Notes: generated from the sequence alone by a model not told the origin. 64,000 nt of DNA from Flaviflexus salsibiostraticola (GCF_003952265.1 NZ_CP034438.1:620001-684000), one strand, 5' to 3'. Shown: positions 49,222 to 59,496, counted from the stretch's first letter. Program-made: numbers and translations.

Positions 49222-50010
49222 ATGGAGCCACACGTCCGGCCCGCTTCGGCCGTTCCCGACCCCGCCCTCATCGCCCGATCCTGGTGGGACCGCAACGCTG
49301 AGGAGTATCTCAGCGAACATCCCTCACTCGGTGACATCCGTTTCCAATGGGGCCCTGAGGGTTGGACGGAGGAGGAGCTGCAGCTCCTGCCAGACCGCCC
49401 CGGCCGCATACTCGAGATCGGCGCAGGTGCCGCCCAATGCTCCCGCTGGCTGGCTGCGGCAGGCCACTCCCCCGTCGCGAGCGATGTCTCGTCCGGCATG
49501 CTCAAGGCCGCCGCCCTCCTCAACGAACGGACGGGCGTCCATTTTCCCCTGGTTCAGGCAGACGTCACCGCCCTGCCCTTCGCCGATGCGTCATTCGACA
49601 CCGTCTTCACCGCTTTCGGCGCCCTCAGCTTCCTCCCCGACCTGTCGCCGCCGTTCGCCGAGATCCTCCGCGTCCTCGCCCCGGGCGGATGGTGGATCTA
49701 CTCCGTCACCCACCCGTTCTCCTGGGTCTTCCCGGATTCGCCGCATGCTGCGGACCTCACTGTCATCCGCCCCTACGGGACGGGCGACGCCTATGTCGAG
49801 GAGGATCGGGGCAGGGCGGACTACGCCGAGTTCCCCCACACGATCGCCGACCATATCAACGGACTCACCGGTGCCGGGTTCCGCATCGAGAGCGTGCTCG
49901 AGCCCGGGTGGAAGGCCGGTAATGAGGAGACGTGGGGTGCCTGGGGGCCCGACCGGGGAGCCATGCTCCCCGGCACCCTCATCGTCAGTGCGCAGCGGCC
50001 CGCCAGCTAG
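49222..50010 (+). CDS. Class I SAM-dependent methyltransferase
   Basis: From ATG 49222 the protein has 262 residues. The SAM-binding motif I is LEIGAGAAQCSRWLA near residue 75, followed by DVSSGML and ALPFADASFDTVF. The substrate cannot be told. The N-terminal IARSWWDRNAEEYLSEH is typical of an actinobacterial subfamily. A GTG at 49192 would add ten residues; neither start has a clear site. The last 26 bases overlap the polA end on the other strand. Confidence 0.88.
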   Translation: MEPHVRPASAVPDPALIARSWWDRNAEEYLSEHPSLGDIRFQWGPEGWTEEELQLLPDRPGRILEIGAGAAQCSRWLAAAGHSPVASDVSSGMLKAAALLNERTGVHFPLVQADVTALPFADASFDTVFTAFGALSFLPDLSPPFAEILRVLAPGGWWIYSVTHPFSWVFPDSPHAADLTVIRPYGTGDAYVEEDRGRADYAEFPHTIADHINGLTGAGFRIESVLEPGWKAGNEETWGAWGPDRGAMLPGTLIVSAQRPAS

Positions 50011-52687
50011 GACCGACACCGACGCCGACAGAGAGCGGGACCGATAGGTCGACGGCTGATTCCATCTGCTGGGTCACGACCCGGCGCACCTTCTCCTCCT
50101 CGCCGGAGGCGATCTCGAGCACGAGCTCATCGTGGACCTGGAGGAGCACTCGTGAGGCGAGGCCTTCGACGGTCAGGGCGCGGTCCACCCCGAGCATCGC
50201 GATCTTGATGATGTCGGCGGCCGACCCCTGAATCGGTGCATTGAGGGCCATCCGCTCCGCCGCCTCCCGACGCTGACGATTGTCGGAGGTGAGATCGGGC
50301 AGGTATCGCCGGCGCCCGAGGATCGTCGACGTGTAGCCGTCCCTCCTGGCCTGCGCGACGACGGATTCGAGGTAGTTGCGCACCGCGCCGAACCGTTCGA
50401 AGTAGTCATTCATGAGCTGCTGGGCCTCTGAGCGCTCAATCCTCAGCTGGCGGGACAGACCGAAGGCCGACAGGCCGTAGGCGAGGCCGTAGCTCATCGC
50501 CTTGATCTTGTTCCTCTGCGCAGGGCTGACCTCAGTCGGATCGATTCCATAGACACGGCCGGCGACATAGGAATGGAGATCCTCACCATCGATGAAGGCT
50601 TGGATTAGAGCGGCGTCACCGGATTGATGGGCCATGAGCCGCATCTCGATCTGCGAGTAGTCGACCGTCATGATCGACTCGTAGCCGTCGCCCGGCACGA
50701 AGGCCTCTCGGATCCGCTGGCCCTCCTCGGTGCGGGCGTGGATGTTCTGCAGGTTCGGCTCCGTCGACGAGAGCCGTCCGGTCGCGGCCACCGTCTGCTG
50801 GAAGCTCGTGTGGATGCGGCCGTCATCGAGGACCGACTTCGACAGGCCCTCAACGGACTGCTTGAGCTTGATGGCGTCCCTGTGCTCGAGGAGCTGGCCG
50901 AGGAACTCCCTGCCGGCGGCCGCGCGATCGTCCTCCCGGAGAGCAAGCTGCGTGAACAGGTCGGTCAGGGCCTCGGCGTTGGTCGTGTACCCGGATTTGG
51001 TCTTCCGGGTCGGCGGGAGGCCGAGCTCGTCGAAGAGGACCACCTGCAGCTGCTTCGGGCTCGAAAGATTGACCTCGTGGCCGATGGCGGCATAGGCGGA
51101 CTCGGCGGCCCGAGTCACCCGCGAGTCGAACTCCTTGTGCAGGTCATCGAACACCGCCGTATCGGCGGCGATGCCGACGTGCTCCATCCGGGCCAGCACG
51201 GTCATGAGCGGACGCTCGATGCCGTGGAGAAGCTCGGTGGAGCCCCGCGCATCCACCTCCCGCTCGAGGACGTCGGCGAGCGGCAGAAGCGCCCACGCGC
51301 GTGCGGCTGGACCGTCGACGGCGCCCCCGCCGAGGGACAGGCCGAGGTCGAGCTCGTCGGCCGCCATGTCCGGCAGCACCATGCCGACGTGCCGGACGAT
51401 GAGGTCATTGAGGTCGTAGCTGCGCTGGTCGGGATGGAGGATGTAGGCGGCGAGCTCCGTATCGACGCCGACGCCAGCCAGCTCCGCATCGAACGATCCC
51501 TTGATGGCGTGCCAGGCCGCCTTCGCCTCGTGGACGACCTTGATCGCCTCGCTGTCCTCACACCAGGTGGTGAACGCGCGGACATCCTCCTCCGACAGGT
51601 CGACCCTGTCGGCGACGAGGGCGTCGCCCGATGACGAGGCGACGGCGATCATCTCGATGTCGCCGCGCCTCGGCTGGCCTCGGCCAACGAGGAAGAGCCC
51701 GAGCCGTTCGCTCGCGTGCGCCGCCAGCCACGCCGCGAGATCACCGGGTGCGGCCGTGACCGCCTCAAGCCCGGCCAGGCTCTCCGACGCCATCTCGGAG
51801 TCGCCCTCGGCGAGCGGCAGCTCGGCTAGGACCCGCCCGCGGAGCGACGTGAAGTCGAGGGTGTCGAAGAGCTGGTGGACAGCCTCGCGATCCACTCCCC
51901 TCGGCTTCAGCTCATCGAAGTCGACCTCGAGCGGCATGTCACGCAGCAGCTCGTTGAGCCTCCTGTTGAGCTTGACCTGCTCGAGGTTCTCCCGGAGCGA
52001 ATCGCCGACCTTGCCGCCGATCTCGTCCGCATGCTCGATGATCCCCTCGAGCCCGCCGTAGGTGTCGATCCACTTCTGGGCCGTCTTCGCTCCGACGCCC
52101 GGAACCCCGGGCAGGTTATCCGCCTTCTCCCCGACAAGGGCCGCCAGATCCGAGTAGAGCTCGGGCGGAACACCGGTGCGCTCCTTGACGACATCCGGGG
52201 TCATCTCCAGCATCTGCGACCGCGGCATCGGATAGAGAACCGTCACCGCGTCGCTCACGAGCTGATAGACGTCCTTGTCGCCCGAGGAGACGACAACCTT
52301 CATGCCCGCCTTCTCGCCGCGGTCGGCGAGAGTGGCGATGATGTCATCCGCCTCGAACTGATCCTTCGTGATCCACTCGATCCCCAGGGCGTCGAGGACC
52401 TCCTGGATGAGGGGGATCTGGCCCTCGAACTCCTCCGGCGTGTCGGCGCGCCCGCCCTTGTACGCCGCATACTCCTTCGTGCGGAACGTGCCGCCCGACA
52501 GGTCGAACGCGACCGCGACGTGGGTCGGCTTCACATCGGCGTAGAGCTTGAGCAGCGTATTGATGAACCCGTGGATGCCGTTGGTGTACTGGCCCTGGTC
52601 CGTGCGGAAGGAATCCTTGGGCAGAGCGAAGAAGCTTCGGAACGCGAGCGAATGGCCGTCGAGAAGAAGGAGTCGTTGATTCACCAC
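49985..52687 (-). CDS. polA: DNA polymerase I
   Basis: The 900-residue polymerase has a 5'-3' exonuclease (residues 1-290, with LDGHSLAFRSFFAL and GVPGVGAKTA), a degenerate 3'-5' exonuclease-like middle, and family A polymerase motifs: DYSQIEMRLMAH (A), RNKIKAMSYGLAYGLSAFGL (B, core KAMSYGLAYG) and VLLQVHDELVLE (C). It fills gaps in repair and Okazaki processing. The start is GTG 52687 or the next GTG at 52684. Confidence 0.97.
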   Translation of the reverse strand: MVNQRLLLLDGHSLAFRSFFALPKDSFRTDQGQYTNGIHGFINTLLKLYADVKPTHVAVAFDLSGGTFRTKEYAAYKGGRADTPEEFEGQIPLIQEVLDALGIEWITKDQFEADDIIATLADRGEKAGMKVVVSSGDKDVYQLVSDAVTVLYPMPRSQMLEMTPDVVKERTGVPPELYSDLAALVGEKADNLPGVPGVGAKTAQKWIDTYGGLEGIIEHADEIGGKVGDSLRENLEQVKLNRRLNELLRDMPLEVDFDELKPRGVDREAVHQLFDTLDFTSLRGRVLAELPLAEGDSEMASESLAGLEAVTAAPGDLAAWLAAHASERLGLFLVGRGQPRRGDIEMIAVASSSGDALVADRVDLSEEDVRAFTTWCEDSEAIKVVHEAKAAWHAIKGSFDAELAGVGVDTELAAYILHPDQRSYDLNDLIVRHVGMVLPDMAADELDLGLSLGGGAVDGPAARAWALLPLADVLEREVDARGSTELLHGIERPLMTVLARMEHVGIAADTAVFDDLHKEFDSRVTRAAESAYAAIGHEVNLSSPKQLQVVLFDELGLPPTRKTKSGYTTNAEALTDLFTQLALREDDRAAAGREFLGQLLEHRDAIKLKQSVEGLSKSVLDDGRIHTSFQQTVAATGRLSSTEPNLQNIHARTEEGQRIREAFVPGDGYESIMTVDYSQIEMRLMAHQSGDAALIQAFIDGEDLHSYVAGRVYGIDPTEVSPAQRNKIKAMSYGLAYGLSAFGLSRQLRIERSEAQQLMNDYFERFGAVRNYLESVVAQARRDGYTSTILGRRRYLPDLTSDNRQRREAAERMALNAPIQGSAADIIKIAMLGVDRALTVEGLASRVLLQVHDELVLEIASGEEEKVRRVVTQQMESAVDLSVPLSVGVGVGPSWRAAAH

Positions 52688-52740
52688 TCCAGGGTACGTC
52701 CCGGCCCCGCCATTTTCAGCCGTCGGCTACTGTGGGGCGC

Positions 52741-53133
52741 ATGGAGAATCACCTGGAACTCGGCATGGGAGCCCTCGCGGAGCGCATCGGCCTGCAGATC
52801 ACACACGTCGGCGAGGACACAATGGAGGGGACGCTGCCCGTTGAGGGCAACACCCAGCCGTACGGCCTGCTACATGGCGGGATGAACGGCGTCCTCGTCG
52901 AGCACCTCGCCTCGGGAGTCGCCATGATGAACTGCCCGCCCGGTCTCGTCCCCGTCGGCACCGACCTCCACGTGTCGCACGTGAGTCCGGCGACGTCCGA
53001 CACGGTGCGCGGTGTCGGCACCGTCGTGTCGAAGTCGCCGGGCACGATCTGGGTCAAGGTCGACGTCTACTCCGGGGACCGCCTGACGGCGTTCGGCTCG
53101 CTGACCGTCCGGTTCGTCAAGCCCCGGATCTGA
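52741..53133 (+). CDS. PaaI-family hotdog thioesterase
   Basis: The 130-residue single hotdog domain contains GLLHGGMNGVLVEHLAS near residue 41, with the HGG loop and the acidic E52 of acyl-CoA thioesterases such as PaaI and MenI. Its acyl substrate is unknown. ATG 52741 is 54 bases from the divergent polA start. The stop directly abuts the end of the convergent regulator gene. Confidence 0.87.
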   Translation: MENHLELGMGALAERIGLQITHVGEDTMEGTLPVEGNTQPYGLLHGGMNGVLVEHLASGVAMMNCPPGLVPVGTDLHVSHVSPATSDTVRGVGTVVSKSPGTIWVKVDVYSGDRLTAFGSLTVRFVKPRI

Positions 53134-53781
53134 TCAGCTGCCGACCTGGTCGATGACCGCGTCGGCCACCTCGCGCATGGTGAGCCTGCGGTCCATCGAG
53201 GTCTTCTGGATCCAGCGGAACGCCTCGGGCTCGGTCAGTCCCATCTTCGACATGAGGAGACCCTTGGCGCGGTCGACCTGCTTGCGCGTCTCGAACTGCT
53301 CCGTGAGGCCCGCGACCTCGCTCTCGAGGGAGACGATCTCATGGAAGCGGGAGACGGCGATCTCGATGGCGGGGATGAGGTCGGCCGGGGTGAAGGGCTT
53401 GACCACATATGCCATCGCGCCCGTGTCTCGCGCCCGGTCAACCAGCTCGCGCTGGGAGAAGGCGGTGAGCATGACGACTGCGCACGTGCGGTTCGCGAGG
53501 ATCTGCTCGGCCGCGGTGATCCCGTCCATGCCGGGCATCTTGATGTCCATGACGACGACATCGGGCTCGAGCTCCTGGGCCTTCTCGATCGCGGTCTCGC
53601 CGTCGCCGGCCTCGCCGACAACCTCGATGCCGGCATCCGTCAGGGTCTCGACGATATCGAGGCGGATGAGCGCCTCGTCCTCAACGACCAGGGCGCGATA
53701 CGTGCGCTCCTCGCCGTCGTCGGCAACTTCGTCGACGAGGAACTCCAAGTTCTCCGCTCGACTGTCTTCACTCTTTACCAT
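53134..53781 (-). CDS. pdtaR: Response regulator with ANTAR RNA-binding domain (PdtaR-like)
   Basis: From ATG 53781, with a strong AAAGGAGG five bases upstream, the protein has 215 residues; the open frame runs further. The receiver domain (about 30-145) has VVEDEALIR, the phosphoacceptor in VVMDIKMPGMDG and the KPF lysine. A C-terminal ANTAR domain has AKGLLMSKMGLTEPEAFRWIQK (core AKGLLMSKMGL). ANTAR proteins prevent termination by binding dual RNA hairpins. The partner kinase is not nearby. A 14-bp palindrome lies upstream at 53893. Confidence 0.92.
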   Translation of the reverse strand: MVKSEDSRAENLEFLVDEVADDGEERTYRALVVEDEALIRLDIVETLTDAGIEVVGEAGDGETAIEKAQELEPDVVVMDIKMPGMDGITAAEQILANRTCAVVMLTAFSQRELVDRARDTGAMAYVVKPFTPADLIPAIEIAVSRFHEIVSLESEVAGLTEQFETRKQVDRAKGLLMSKMGLTEPEAFRWIQKTSMDRRLTMREVADAVIDQVGS

Positions 53782-53892
53782 CGTGGCCTCCTTTGGCATG
53801 AGACGGCTCAAGGCACGGTACTGCTGGCATTATCTCCTCCAGATTAGCCGCCGACGCCGCCATTCCTCATATCCTTGGGCGGTGTTGCACAG

Positions 53893-53906
53893 ACTTCCAT
53901 GGAAGT
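53893..53906. promoter_or_regulatory. 14-bp palindrome upstream of the ANTAR regulator
   Basis: ACTTCCATGGAAGT is a perfect palindrome 111 bases before the regulator start, in the gap between that gene and tRNA-Leu (53782-54058). It may be an operator. Nothing else was found in this gap. Confidence 0.35.
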
Positions 53907-54017
53907 TCCTATGCTCTGTTCGGAATTTTCCCGACATTGTGCCAAGAAATGCCGGTTCACCAGCGCTGTGACATCGCTAACCATCGTCGGACTGCGTGCC
54001 GAACGCGGAGCGACAGA

Positions 54018-54051
54018 GCCCCGGATCGCAGTGTGAGCTGCGATCCGGGGC
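54018..54051 (-). terminator. Terminator after tRNA-Leu
   Basis: GCCCCGGATCGCAG pairs perfectly with CTGCGATCCGGGGC around a six-base loop, seven bases after the tRNA 3' end on the minus strand. There is no T tract. Confidence 0.7.
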
Positions 54052-54058
54052 CGTGCTG

Positions 54059-54140
54059 TACTCCGGGCGGGACTCGAACCCGCATGCCTCTCGGCGCCGC
54101 ATTTTGAGTGCGGTGTGTCTACCGATTCCACCACCGGAGC
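54059..54140 (-). tRNA. tRNA-Leu(CAA)
   Basis: An 82-nt cloverleaf is visible with acceptor GCTCCGG/CCGGAGT, the Leu-type D arm TGGTGGAATCGGTAGACAC, anticodon loop CTCAAAA with anticodon CAA, a long variable arm and T loop TTCGAGT. The CCA end is not encoded. It follows pyk by 28 bases on the same strand. Confidence 0.93.
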
Positions 54141-54168
54141 GGGGGCCCGCAGGCGGGCCGAGAGGGTG

Positions 54169-55614
54169 CTACTCCTCTTCGATGACGAGGGGACGGTCCG
54201 GGATCGTCTCCCCGATCTTGTGGACGCGGATCGTGTTCGTCGAGCCGACGGTGCCGGGGGGCATGCCGGAGACGATGACAACGCGCTCGTCGATCTCGGC
54301 CATGTTCCGCTGGCGGAGGATGTAGTCGACCTGGTTGACCATGTCGTCGGTGTGCTCGACCTCGGGGACGATGACCGCCTCGACGCCCCAGGACAGCGCG
54401 AGGGCGTTCCGGGTCGACTCGAACGGGGTGAAGACGAGGTTGGGGATCGGCGAGCGGAGTCGAGAGATCCTGCGCGCGGTCAGGCCCGACGTCGTGAACG
54501 TCACCGCGAAGCGGCAGTCAAGCGCCTCGGCGATGTCGAGAGCGGCGCGGGTGATGACGCCGTTGCGGCTGCCGCGCAGACCGTGCAGCGGCGCGATCTT
54601 GTCGAGGCCGTGCTGCTCGGTGTAGGTGATGATGCTGTCCATGACCTCGACGCACTCGATCGGGTACTGGCCGACCGAGGTCTCGCCCGAGAGCATGACG
54701 GCATCCGCGCCATCAAGGATGGCGTTCGCGCAGTCAGAGGTCTCGGCGCGGGTAGGACGCGGGTTCGTGATCATCGACTCGAGCACCTGGGTGGCGACGA
54801 TGACCGGCTTGGACTTGCGGCGGGCGAGGTCGATCGCGGCCTTCTGGACGGTCGGGACCTGCTCGAGCGGCAGCTCAACGCCGAGGTCGCCGCGGGCGAC
54901 CATGATGCCGTCGAAGACGTTGACGATCTCCTCGAGGTTCTCGACAGCCTGCGGCTTCTCGATCTTGGCGATGACGGGGACCTTGCGGCCGACCCGGTCC
55001 ATGACCTCGTAGACGTCGTTGATGTCGTCGGCGGAGCGGACGAAGGAGAGCGCGATGAGATCCGCGCCGAGGTTGAGGGCCCACTCGAGGTCGATCTTGT
55101 CCTTCTCGGACAGGGCGGGGACAGAGACGGCGACACCGGGAAGGTTGACGCCCTTGTGGTTGGAGACGGGGCCGCCGACGACGACCTCGGTGACGACGCG
55201 GGGGCCGTTCACCTCCTTGACGGTGACAAGGATCTTGCCATCATCGATGAGAATGTCGTCGCCCGGCTTGCAGTCACCGGGGAGACCCTTGAACGTGGTC
55301 GACACCATTTCCTTATCGCCGAGGATGTCCTCGGTCGTGATGGTGAAGATGTCGCCCTTGCGCAGGACGACCGAGCCGTCGGCGAAGTTGCCGAGACGAA
55401 TCTTGGGGCCCTGGAGGTCGACGAGCACAGCGACTGCCTTGCCTGTCTCCTCCGCGGCGGCGCGGACGTTCACGTAGGTCAGTTCATGATCTTCATGGGT
55501 GCCGTGGGAGGCGTTGATGCGGGCGACGTTCATGCCAGCATCGACCAGCTCGCGGGTTTTTTCCCGGCTGGACGTAGCAGGACCTATAGTGCAGACAATT
55601 TTGGCTCTTCGCAT
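54169..55614 (-). CDS. pyk: Pyruvate kinase
   Basis: The gene starts at ATG 55614 (MRRAKIVCTIGPA) and gives 481 residues. Substrate and metal sites are visible: NASHG near 37, KIEKPQAVENL near residue 220 with the catalytic lysine, and MVARGDLGVELP. The C-terminal allosteric domain is complete. It makes pyruvate and ATP at the end of glycolysis. A GTG three codons upstream is an alternative start. Confidence 0.97.
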   Translation of the reverse strand: MRRAKIVCTIGPATSSREKTRELVDAGMNVARINASHGTHEDHELTYVNVRAAAEETGKAVAVLVDLQGPKIRLGNFADGSVVLRKGDIFTITTEDILGDKEMVSTTFKGLPGDCKPGDDILIDDGKILVTVKEVNGPRVVTEVVVGGPVSNHKGVNLPGVAVSVPALSEKDKIDLEWALNLGADLIALSFVRSADDINDVYEVMDRVGRKVPVIAKIEKPQAVENLEEIVNVFDGIMVARGDLGVELPLEQVPTVQKAAIDLARRKSKPVIVATQVLESMITNPRPTRAETSDCANAILDGADAVMLSGETSVGQYPIECVEVMDSIITYTEQHGLDKIAPLHGLRGSRNGVITRAALDIAEALDCRFAVTFTTSGLTARRISRLRSPIPNLVFTPFESTRNALALSWGVEAVIVPEVEHTDDMVNQVDYILRQRNMAEIDERVVIVSGMPPGTVGSTNTIRVHKIGETIPDRPLVIEEE

Positions 55615-55733
55615 GGGGTCCACATTACCGAAGAACCATCGTTCATTGCTGTGCGGAGGTGATTAATCGCGACACACGCCCGGTGACCAGCGTCGTCGCC
55701 TCCGGCGCACGATCGTCCGTCCAGGATGGAGAG

Positions 55734-55761
55734 CACCCCGCGCACGTTCGTGCGCGGGGTG
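55734..55761 (-). terminator. Terminator after lgt
   Basis: CACCCCGCGCAC pairs with GTGCGCGGGGTG around GTTC loop bases, 21 bases after the lgt stop on the minus strand. It closes the his-trp-lgt operon before pyk. Confidence 0.7.
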
Positions 55762-55781
55762 AAGCGATGAGGTTTCGGAGA

Positions 55782-56705
55782 TCAGTCAGCCGTCGGCGAT
55801 CCGCCGGCCTCTTCGGCGCTCCCCTCGGTCGTCTCCGACCGCTGGTTCACCCTCTCCGGCTGCGACGGCGTCTCGCCGTCGATGTAGATGTCATCCGAAT
55901 AATCCTCGCGGCGAACAACGCTCGTGCGCCAGAGGAAGAGCGCGGTGGCGATGACGAACATGATGACCGCCGTCCACACGTTGAGCCGCAGTCCGAGGAC
56001 GATCTGCGCCTCGTCGATGCGCAGGTTCTCAACCCATAGCCGACCGGCTGTATAGATCATGACGTAGAGCCAGAATGCCTGACCCCCGCGCAGCCTGAAC
56101 CTGCGCTCGAGGGCGACGAGGAGGACCGCGCCGGCCAGGCACCACAGCGCTTCGTAGAGGAACGTGGGATGGAAGGTTGTGCCCGGCGGATATCCGCCGA
56201 CAATGTTCTCCGGGTCGATCTCAAGCGCCCACGGCAAGTCCGTGGGTCGGCCGTACAGCTCCTGGTTGAAGTAGTTGCCGAGCCTGCCGATCGCCTGGGC
56301 GATGAGAAGACCGGGTGCGAGGGCATCGGCGAACGGCGCCAGGCGCAGGCCCCGCCGGCGCAGGCCGATCCAGGCGCCGACGGCGCCGAGCGAGATGGCG
56401 CCCCAGATGCCGAGGCCGCCCTCCCACACCCGAATGATCTTCGTCAGGTCGCCGTTCTCCCCGAAATAGGGTCCCGGGGTCGTGATGACGTGGTAGATGC
56501 GAGCACCGACAATGCCGAAGATGATCATCCACACGGCGATGTCGAGCGAGACATCCTCGGGACCGCCCTTGGCGCGGTAGCGGCGCTCGAGGAGCCACCA
56601 GGCGACGAGGATCCCGATGATGATCGCGATTGCGTAGGCGCGGAGAGGCAGCGGACCGATCATCCACACGCCCTGATCCGGAGACGGTATCGACATCGCC
56701 AGCAT
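55782..56705 (-). CDS. lgt: Prolipoprotein diacylglyceryl transferase
   Basis: The 307-residue membrane enzyme has about seven helices and the family signature GRLGNYFNQELYGRPT near residue 140 with the essential arginine, plus an RIYHVIT segment near 70. It transfers diacylglycerol to the lipobox cysteine of lipoproteins. The last 45 residues are hydrophilic. ATG 56705 lies three bases after the trpA stop behind GGGGAGGGG. lgt after trpA is a common actinobacterial order. Confidence 0.95.
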   Translation of the reverse strand: MLAMSIPSPDQGVWMIGPLPLRAYAIAIIIGILVAWWLLERRYRAKGGPEDVSLDIAVWMIIFGIVGARIYHVITTPGPYFGENGDLTKIIRVWEGGLGIWGAISLGAVGAWIGLRRRGLRLAPFADALAPGLLIAQAIGRLGNYFNQELYGRPTDLPWALEIDPENIVGGYPPGTTFHPTFLYEALWCLAGAVLLVALERRFRLRGGQAFWLYVMIYTAGRLWVENLRIDEAQIVLGLRLNVWTAVIMFVIATALFLWRTSVVRREDYSDDIYIDGETPSQPERVNQRSETTEGSAEEAGGSPTAD

Positions 56706-56708
56706 GGG

Positions 56709-57494
56709 TCACCCCTCCCCGTGAGCGCCGGCGGCGATGTCCGACGCCAAGGCGCGCAGCCTGGCCAGCGACGGGTCATCCCGCAGGGCCTCGATGAGGG
56801 CGGAGCCGACGATGACGCCATCCGCGTACTCGGCGATCTCCGCGGCCTGCTCCCCCGTCGAGACGCCGAGCCCGACGCAGACGCGCTCAGCGCCGTGCGC
56901 ACGAGTGTCGGCGACCAGTTCGCGCGCACGATTGTCGACGGAGCTGCGCGCTCCGGTCACACCCATCGTCGACGCGGCGTAGACGAATCCACGGCAGCTG
57001 TCGGCGACGAGCTTGAGCCGCTCGGGTCGGGATGACGGGGCGACGAGGAAGATCTTGTCGAGGTCGTACCTGTCGGCCGCCTCGATCCACGGGTCCGCCT
57101 CGTCGGGGATGAGGTCCGGGGTGATGAGCCCAGCTCCACCGGCATTCTTGAAGTCGCGGGCGAAGGCGTCGAAGCCGTAGCGGAAGATCGGGTTGATGTA
57201 GGTCATGACCTCGACGGCCGCACCCGTCGCCGCGACCTGTTCGACGATGCCGAAGAGGTCCTTCATCTTGAAGCCCTTCGACAGGGCCTCGTGGGTCGCG
57301 GCCTGGATGAGCGATCCGTCCATGCCCGGGTCGGAGTATGGGAAGCCGAGCTCGATGATGTCGGCCCCGGATTCGACGACGGCGATCGCGGCGTCCGCGC
57401 TCGCCTGCACGTCCGGGTAGCCGGCGGGGAGATAGGCGATGAACGCGGCCCCACCCTTGGCCTTGGCGGCGTCGATCTTCTCAGCAGCACCCAT
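56709..57494 (-). CDS. trpA: Tryptophan synthase alpha subunit
   Basis: The 261-residue TIM barrel has the catalytic glutamate in IIELGFPYSDPGMDG near residue 47 and the second acid in LITPDLIPDEAD near 130. It cleaves indole-3-glycerol phosphate and passes indole to TrpB. The start overlaps the trpB stop (TGATG), which keeps the subunits in equal amounts. Confidence 0.97.
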   Translation of the reverse strand: MGAAEKIDAAKAKGGAAFIAYLPAGYPDVQASADAAIAVVESGADIIELGFPYSDPGMDGSLIQAATHEALSKGFKMKDLFGIVEQVAATGAAVEVMTYINPIFRYGFDAFARDFKNAGGAGLITPDLIPDEADPWIEAADRYDLDKIFLVAPSSRPERLKLVADSCRGFVYAASTMGVTGARSSVDNRARELVADTRAHGAERVCVGLGVSTGEQAAEIAEYADGVIVGSALIEALRDDPSLARLRALASDIAAGAHGEG

Positions 57495-58696
57495 CAGAAC
57501 ACCTCTCGCGTTGCAGAGCCGTCCAGCCCGAACCAGGCGGCGGCCGTTTCGACATCCTTATCGCCCCGTCCGGACAGGTTGACGAGGATCGTCGCGTCCG
57601 GGTTCGCAGTGCCGATCTTCATGGCGCCGGCAAGCGCGTGGGCCGACTCGATGGCGGGGATGATGCCCTCTGTTCGGGACAGAAGTGCAAAAGCCTCCAT
57701 GGCCTCCGCATCCGTCACCGGGCGGTACTCGACCCGGCCGATGGCGGACAGGTGAGCATGCTCGGGGCCAACCCCCGGGTAATCAAGACCTGCGGAGATC
57801 GAATGGGATTCGAGTGTCTGACCGTCCTCGTCCTGCAGGAGATAGGTCTTCGCACCATGCAGGATGCCGACATCGCCGACGCTGATCGGGGCGGCGTGCC
57901 TGCCCGATTCGATGCCCTCGCCCCCAGCCTCGAGGCCGACGAGCCTGACATCCTCATCGTCGAGGAACGCGGTGAACATGCCGATGGCATTGGAGCCTCC
58001 ACCAACGCAGGCGAGAACCCAGTCGGGCAGACTGCCCGTCAGGGCGAGGACCTGTTCGCGGGCCTCGTCGCCGATGATCCTCTGAAGGTCGCGGACGAGG
58101 GCCGGGAAGGGGTGGGGACCCGCCGCGGTGCCGAAGATGTAGTTCGTCGTATCGACGGTGGCGACCCATTCGCGGAACGCCTCGTTGATCGCGTCCTTGA
58201 GAGTGTTCGAGCCCTGGTTGACGGAGACGACCTCCGCGCCCAGCAGCCTCATCCGCGCCACATTGAGCGCCTGCCGGCGGATATCCGCCGCACCCATGTA
58301 GATCGTGCACTCAAGCCCGAGAAGCGCCGCGGCGGTTGCGGTGGCGACACCGTGCTGTCCCGCGCCCGTCTCCGCGATGACTCGGGTCTTTCCGAGGCTG
58401 CGTGTCAGCAGAGCCTGACCGAGAACGTTGTTGATCTTGTGGGAGCCGGTGTGGTTGAGATCCTCGCGCTTGAGGATGACGCGCGCGCCGCCGCAGTGCT
58501 GCGAGAAGCGCGGCACCTCCGTGATGATCGACGGCCTGCCGGTGTAGGTCCGGTTGAGCTCGGCCAGCTCTTCCTTGAACGCGGGATCGATCTTGAGCTT
58601 CTCCCAGCCATCGCTGAGGTCGTCGAGCGCCGCAATGAGAGCCTCGGGGATGTAGCGTCCACCAAACTCTCCGAAGTAGGGGCCGGTCAGGTTCAT
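57494..58696 (-). CDS. trpB: Tryptophan synthase beta subunit
   Basis: The 400-residue PLP enzyme has GGRYIPEAL near residue 12, the PLP lysine in HTGSHKINN near 85, ETGAGQHG near 110 and the phosphate-binding GGGSNAIG near 232. It condenses indole with serine. Its ATG overlaps the trpC stop (ATGA). Confidence 0.97.
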   Translation of the reverse strand: MNLTGPYFGEFGGRYIPEALIAALDDLSDGWEKLKIDPAFKEELAELNRTYTGRPSIITEVPRFSQHCGGARVILKREDLNHTGSHKINNVLGQALLTRSLGKTRVIAETGAGQHGVATATAAALLGLECTIYMGAADIRRQALNVARMRLLGAEVVSVNQGSNTLKDAINEAFREWVATVDTTNYIFGTAAGPHPFPALVRDLQRIIGDEAREQVLALTGSLPDWVLACVGGGSNAIGMFTAFLDDEDVRLVGLEAGGEGIESGRHAAPISVGDVGILHGAKTYLLQDEDGQTLESHSISAGLDYPGVGPEHAHLSAIGRVEYRPVTDAEAMEAFALLSRTEGIIPAIESAHALAGAMKIGTANPDATILVNLSGRGDKDVETAAAWFGLDGSATREVF

Positions 58697-59481
58697 GCTT
58701 CACTCACAATCTTGATCATCTGCGCAACCGCCTCCCGCGGCTTCCCGGACTTGACGAGGGCCTCTCCCGTGAGCACGGCGTCGGCCCCGGCCCGCCAGTA
58801 GGCGAGCACGTCCTCGGGTCCCGCCACACCGGACTCCGCCACCTTGACGACGGGATCGGGAATGAGGCCGACGAGACGCTCGAAGACCGACATGTCGACA
58901 TCGAGAGTCTTGAGATTGCGCGCGTTGATGCCGATGATCTGCGCACCGGACGCGACGGCGCGCCTCGTCTCCTCCTCGTCATGCACCTCGACGAGCGCCC
59001 TCATCCCCAGCGAGTGGGTGACGGCGAGCAGTCTCGCGAGCTCGGCATCGGTCAGGGCGGCGACGATGAGCAGAACGAGGTCGGCGCCGTGGGCACGTGC
59101 CTCGTAGATCTGGTACTCGGTGACGACGAAGTCCTTCCGGAGGACCGGAACAGCCACCTTCTCCCGTACACGGTCAAGGTCGGCGAGCGACCCGCCGAAC
59201 CGTCGCTTCTCGGTGAGGACCGAGATCGCGGCCGCACCGCCCGCCTGGTACTCGATCGCAAGGGCACCCGGTTCGGGGATCTCGGCGAGCGCCCCCTTCG
59301 AGGGGCTCGATCGCTTGACCTCCGAGATGATGGAGATGCCCGGGCCGACGAGTGCGGCGAGAGCGTCGAGAGCGGGTGCCTGCATCTTCGCATGCTCCAT
59401 CATCTGCTCGAGCGGCACGGCCGCCTCGCGCTCAGCGAGATCTTCGCGCACGCCGACGATGATGTCGTCAAGTACTGTCAT
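58693..59481 (-). CDS. trpC: Indole-3-glycerol phosphate synthase
   Basis: The 262-residue barrel shows [11 protein letters not shown] near residue 53, [16 protein letters not shown] near 115 and INARNLKTL near 182, the expected catalytic segments. It converts CdRP to indole-3-glycerol phosphate. AAAGG precedes the ATG. The U tract of a terminator ends only 15 bases before the start, so trpC expression must depend on read-through or on a very short separate leader. Confidence 0.97.
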   Translation of the reverse strand: MTVLDDIIVGVREDLAEREAAVPLEQMMEHAKMQAPALDALAALVGPGISIISEVKRSSPSKGALAEIPEPGALAIEYQAGGAAAISVLTEKRRFGGSLADLDRVREKVAVPVLRKDFVVTEYQIYEARAHGADLVLLIVAALTDAELARLLAVTHSLGMRALVEVHDEEETRRAVASGAQIIGINARNLKTLDVDMSVFERLVGLIPDPVVKVAESGVAGPEDVLAYWRAGADAVLTGEALVKSGKPREAVAQMIKIVSEA

Positions 59482-59496
59482 GACTGCCTTTCACTT

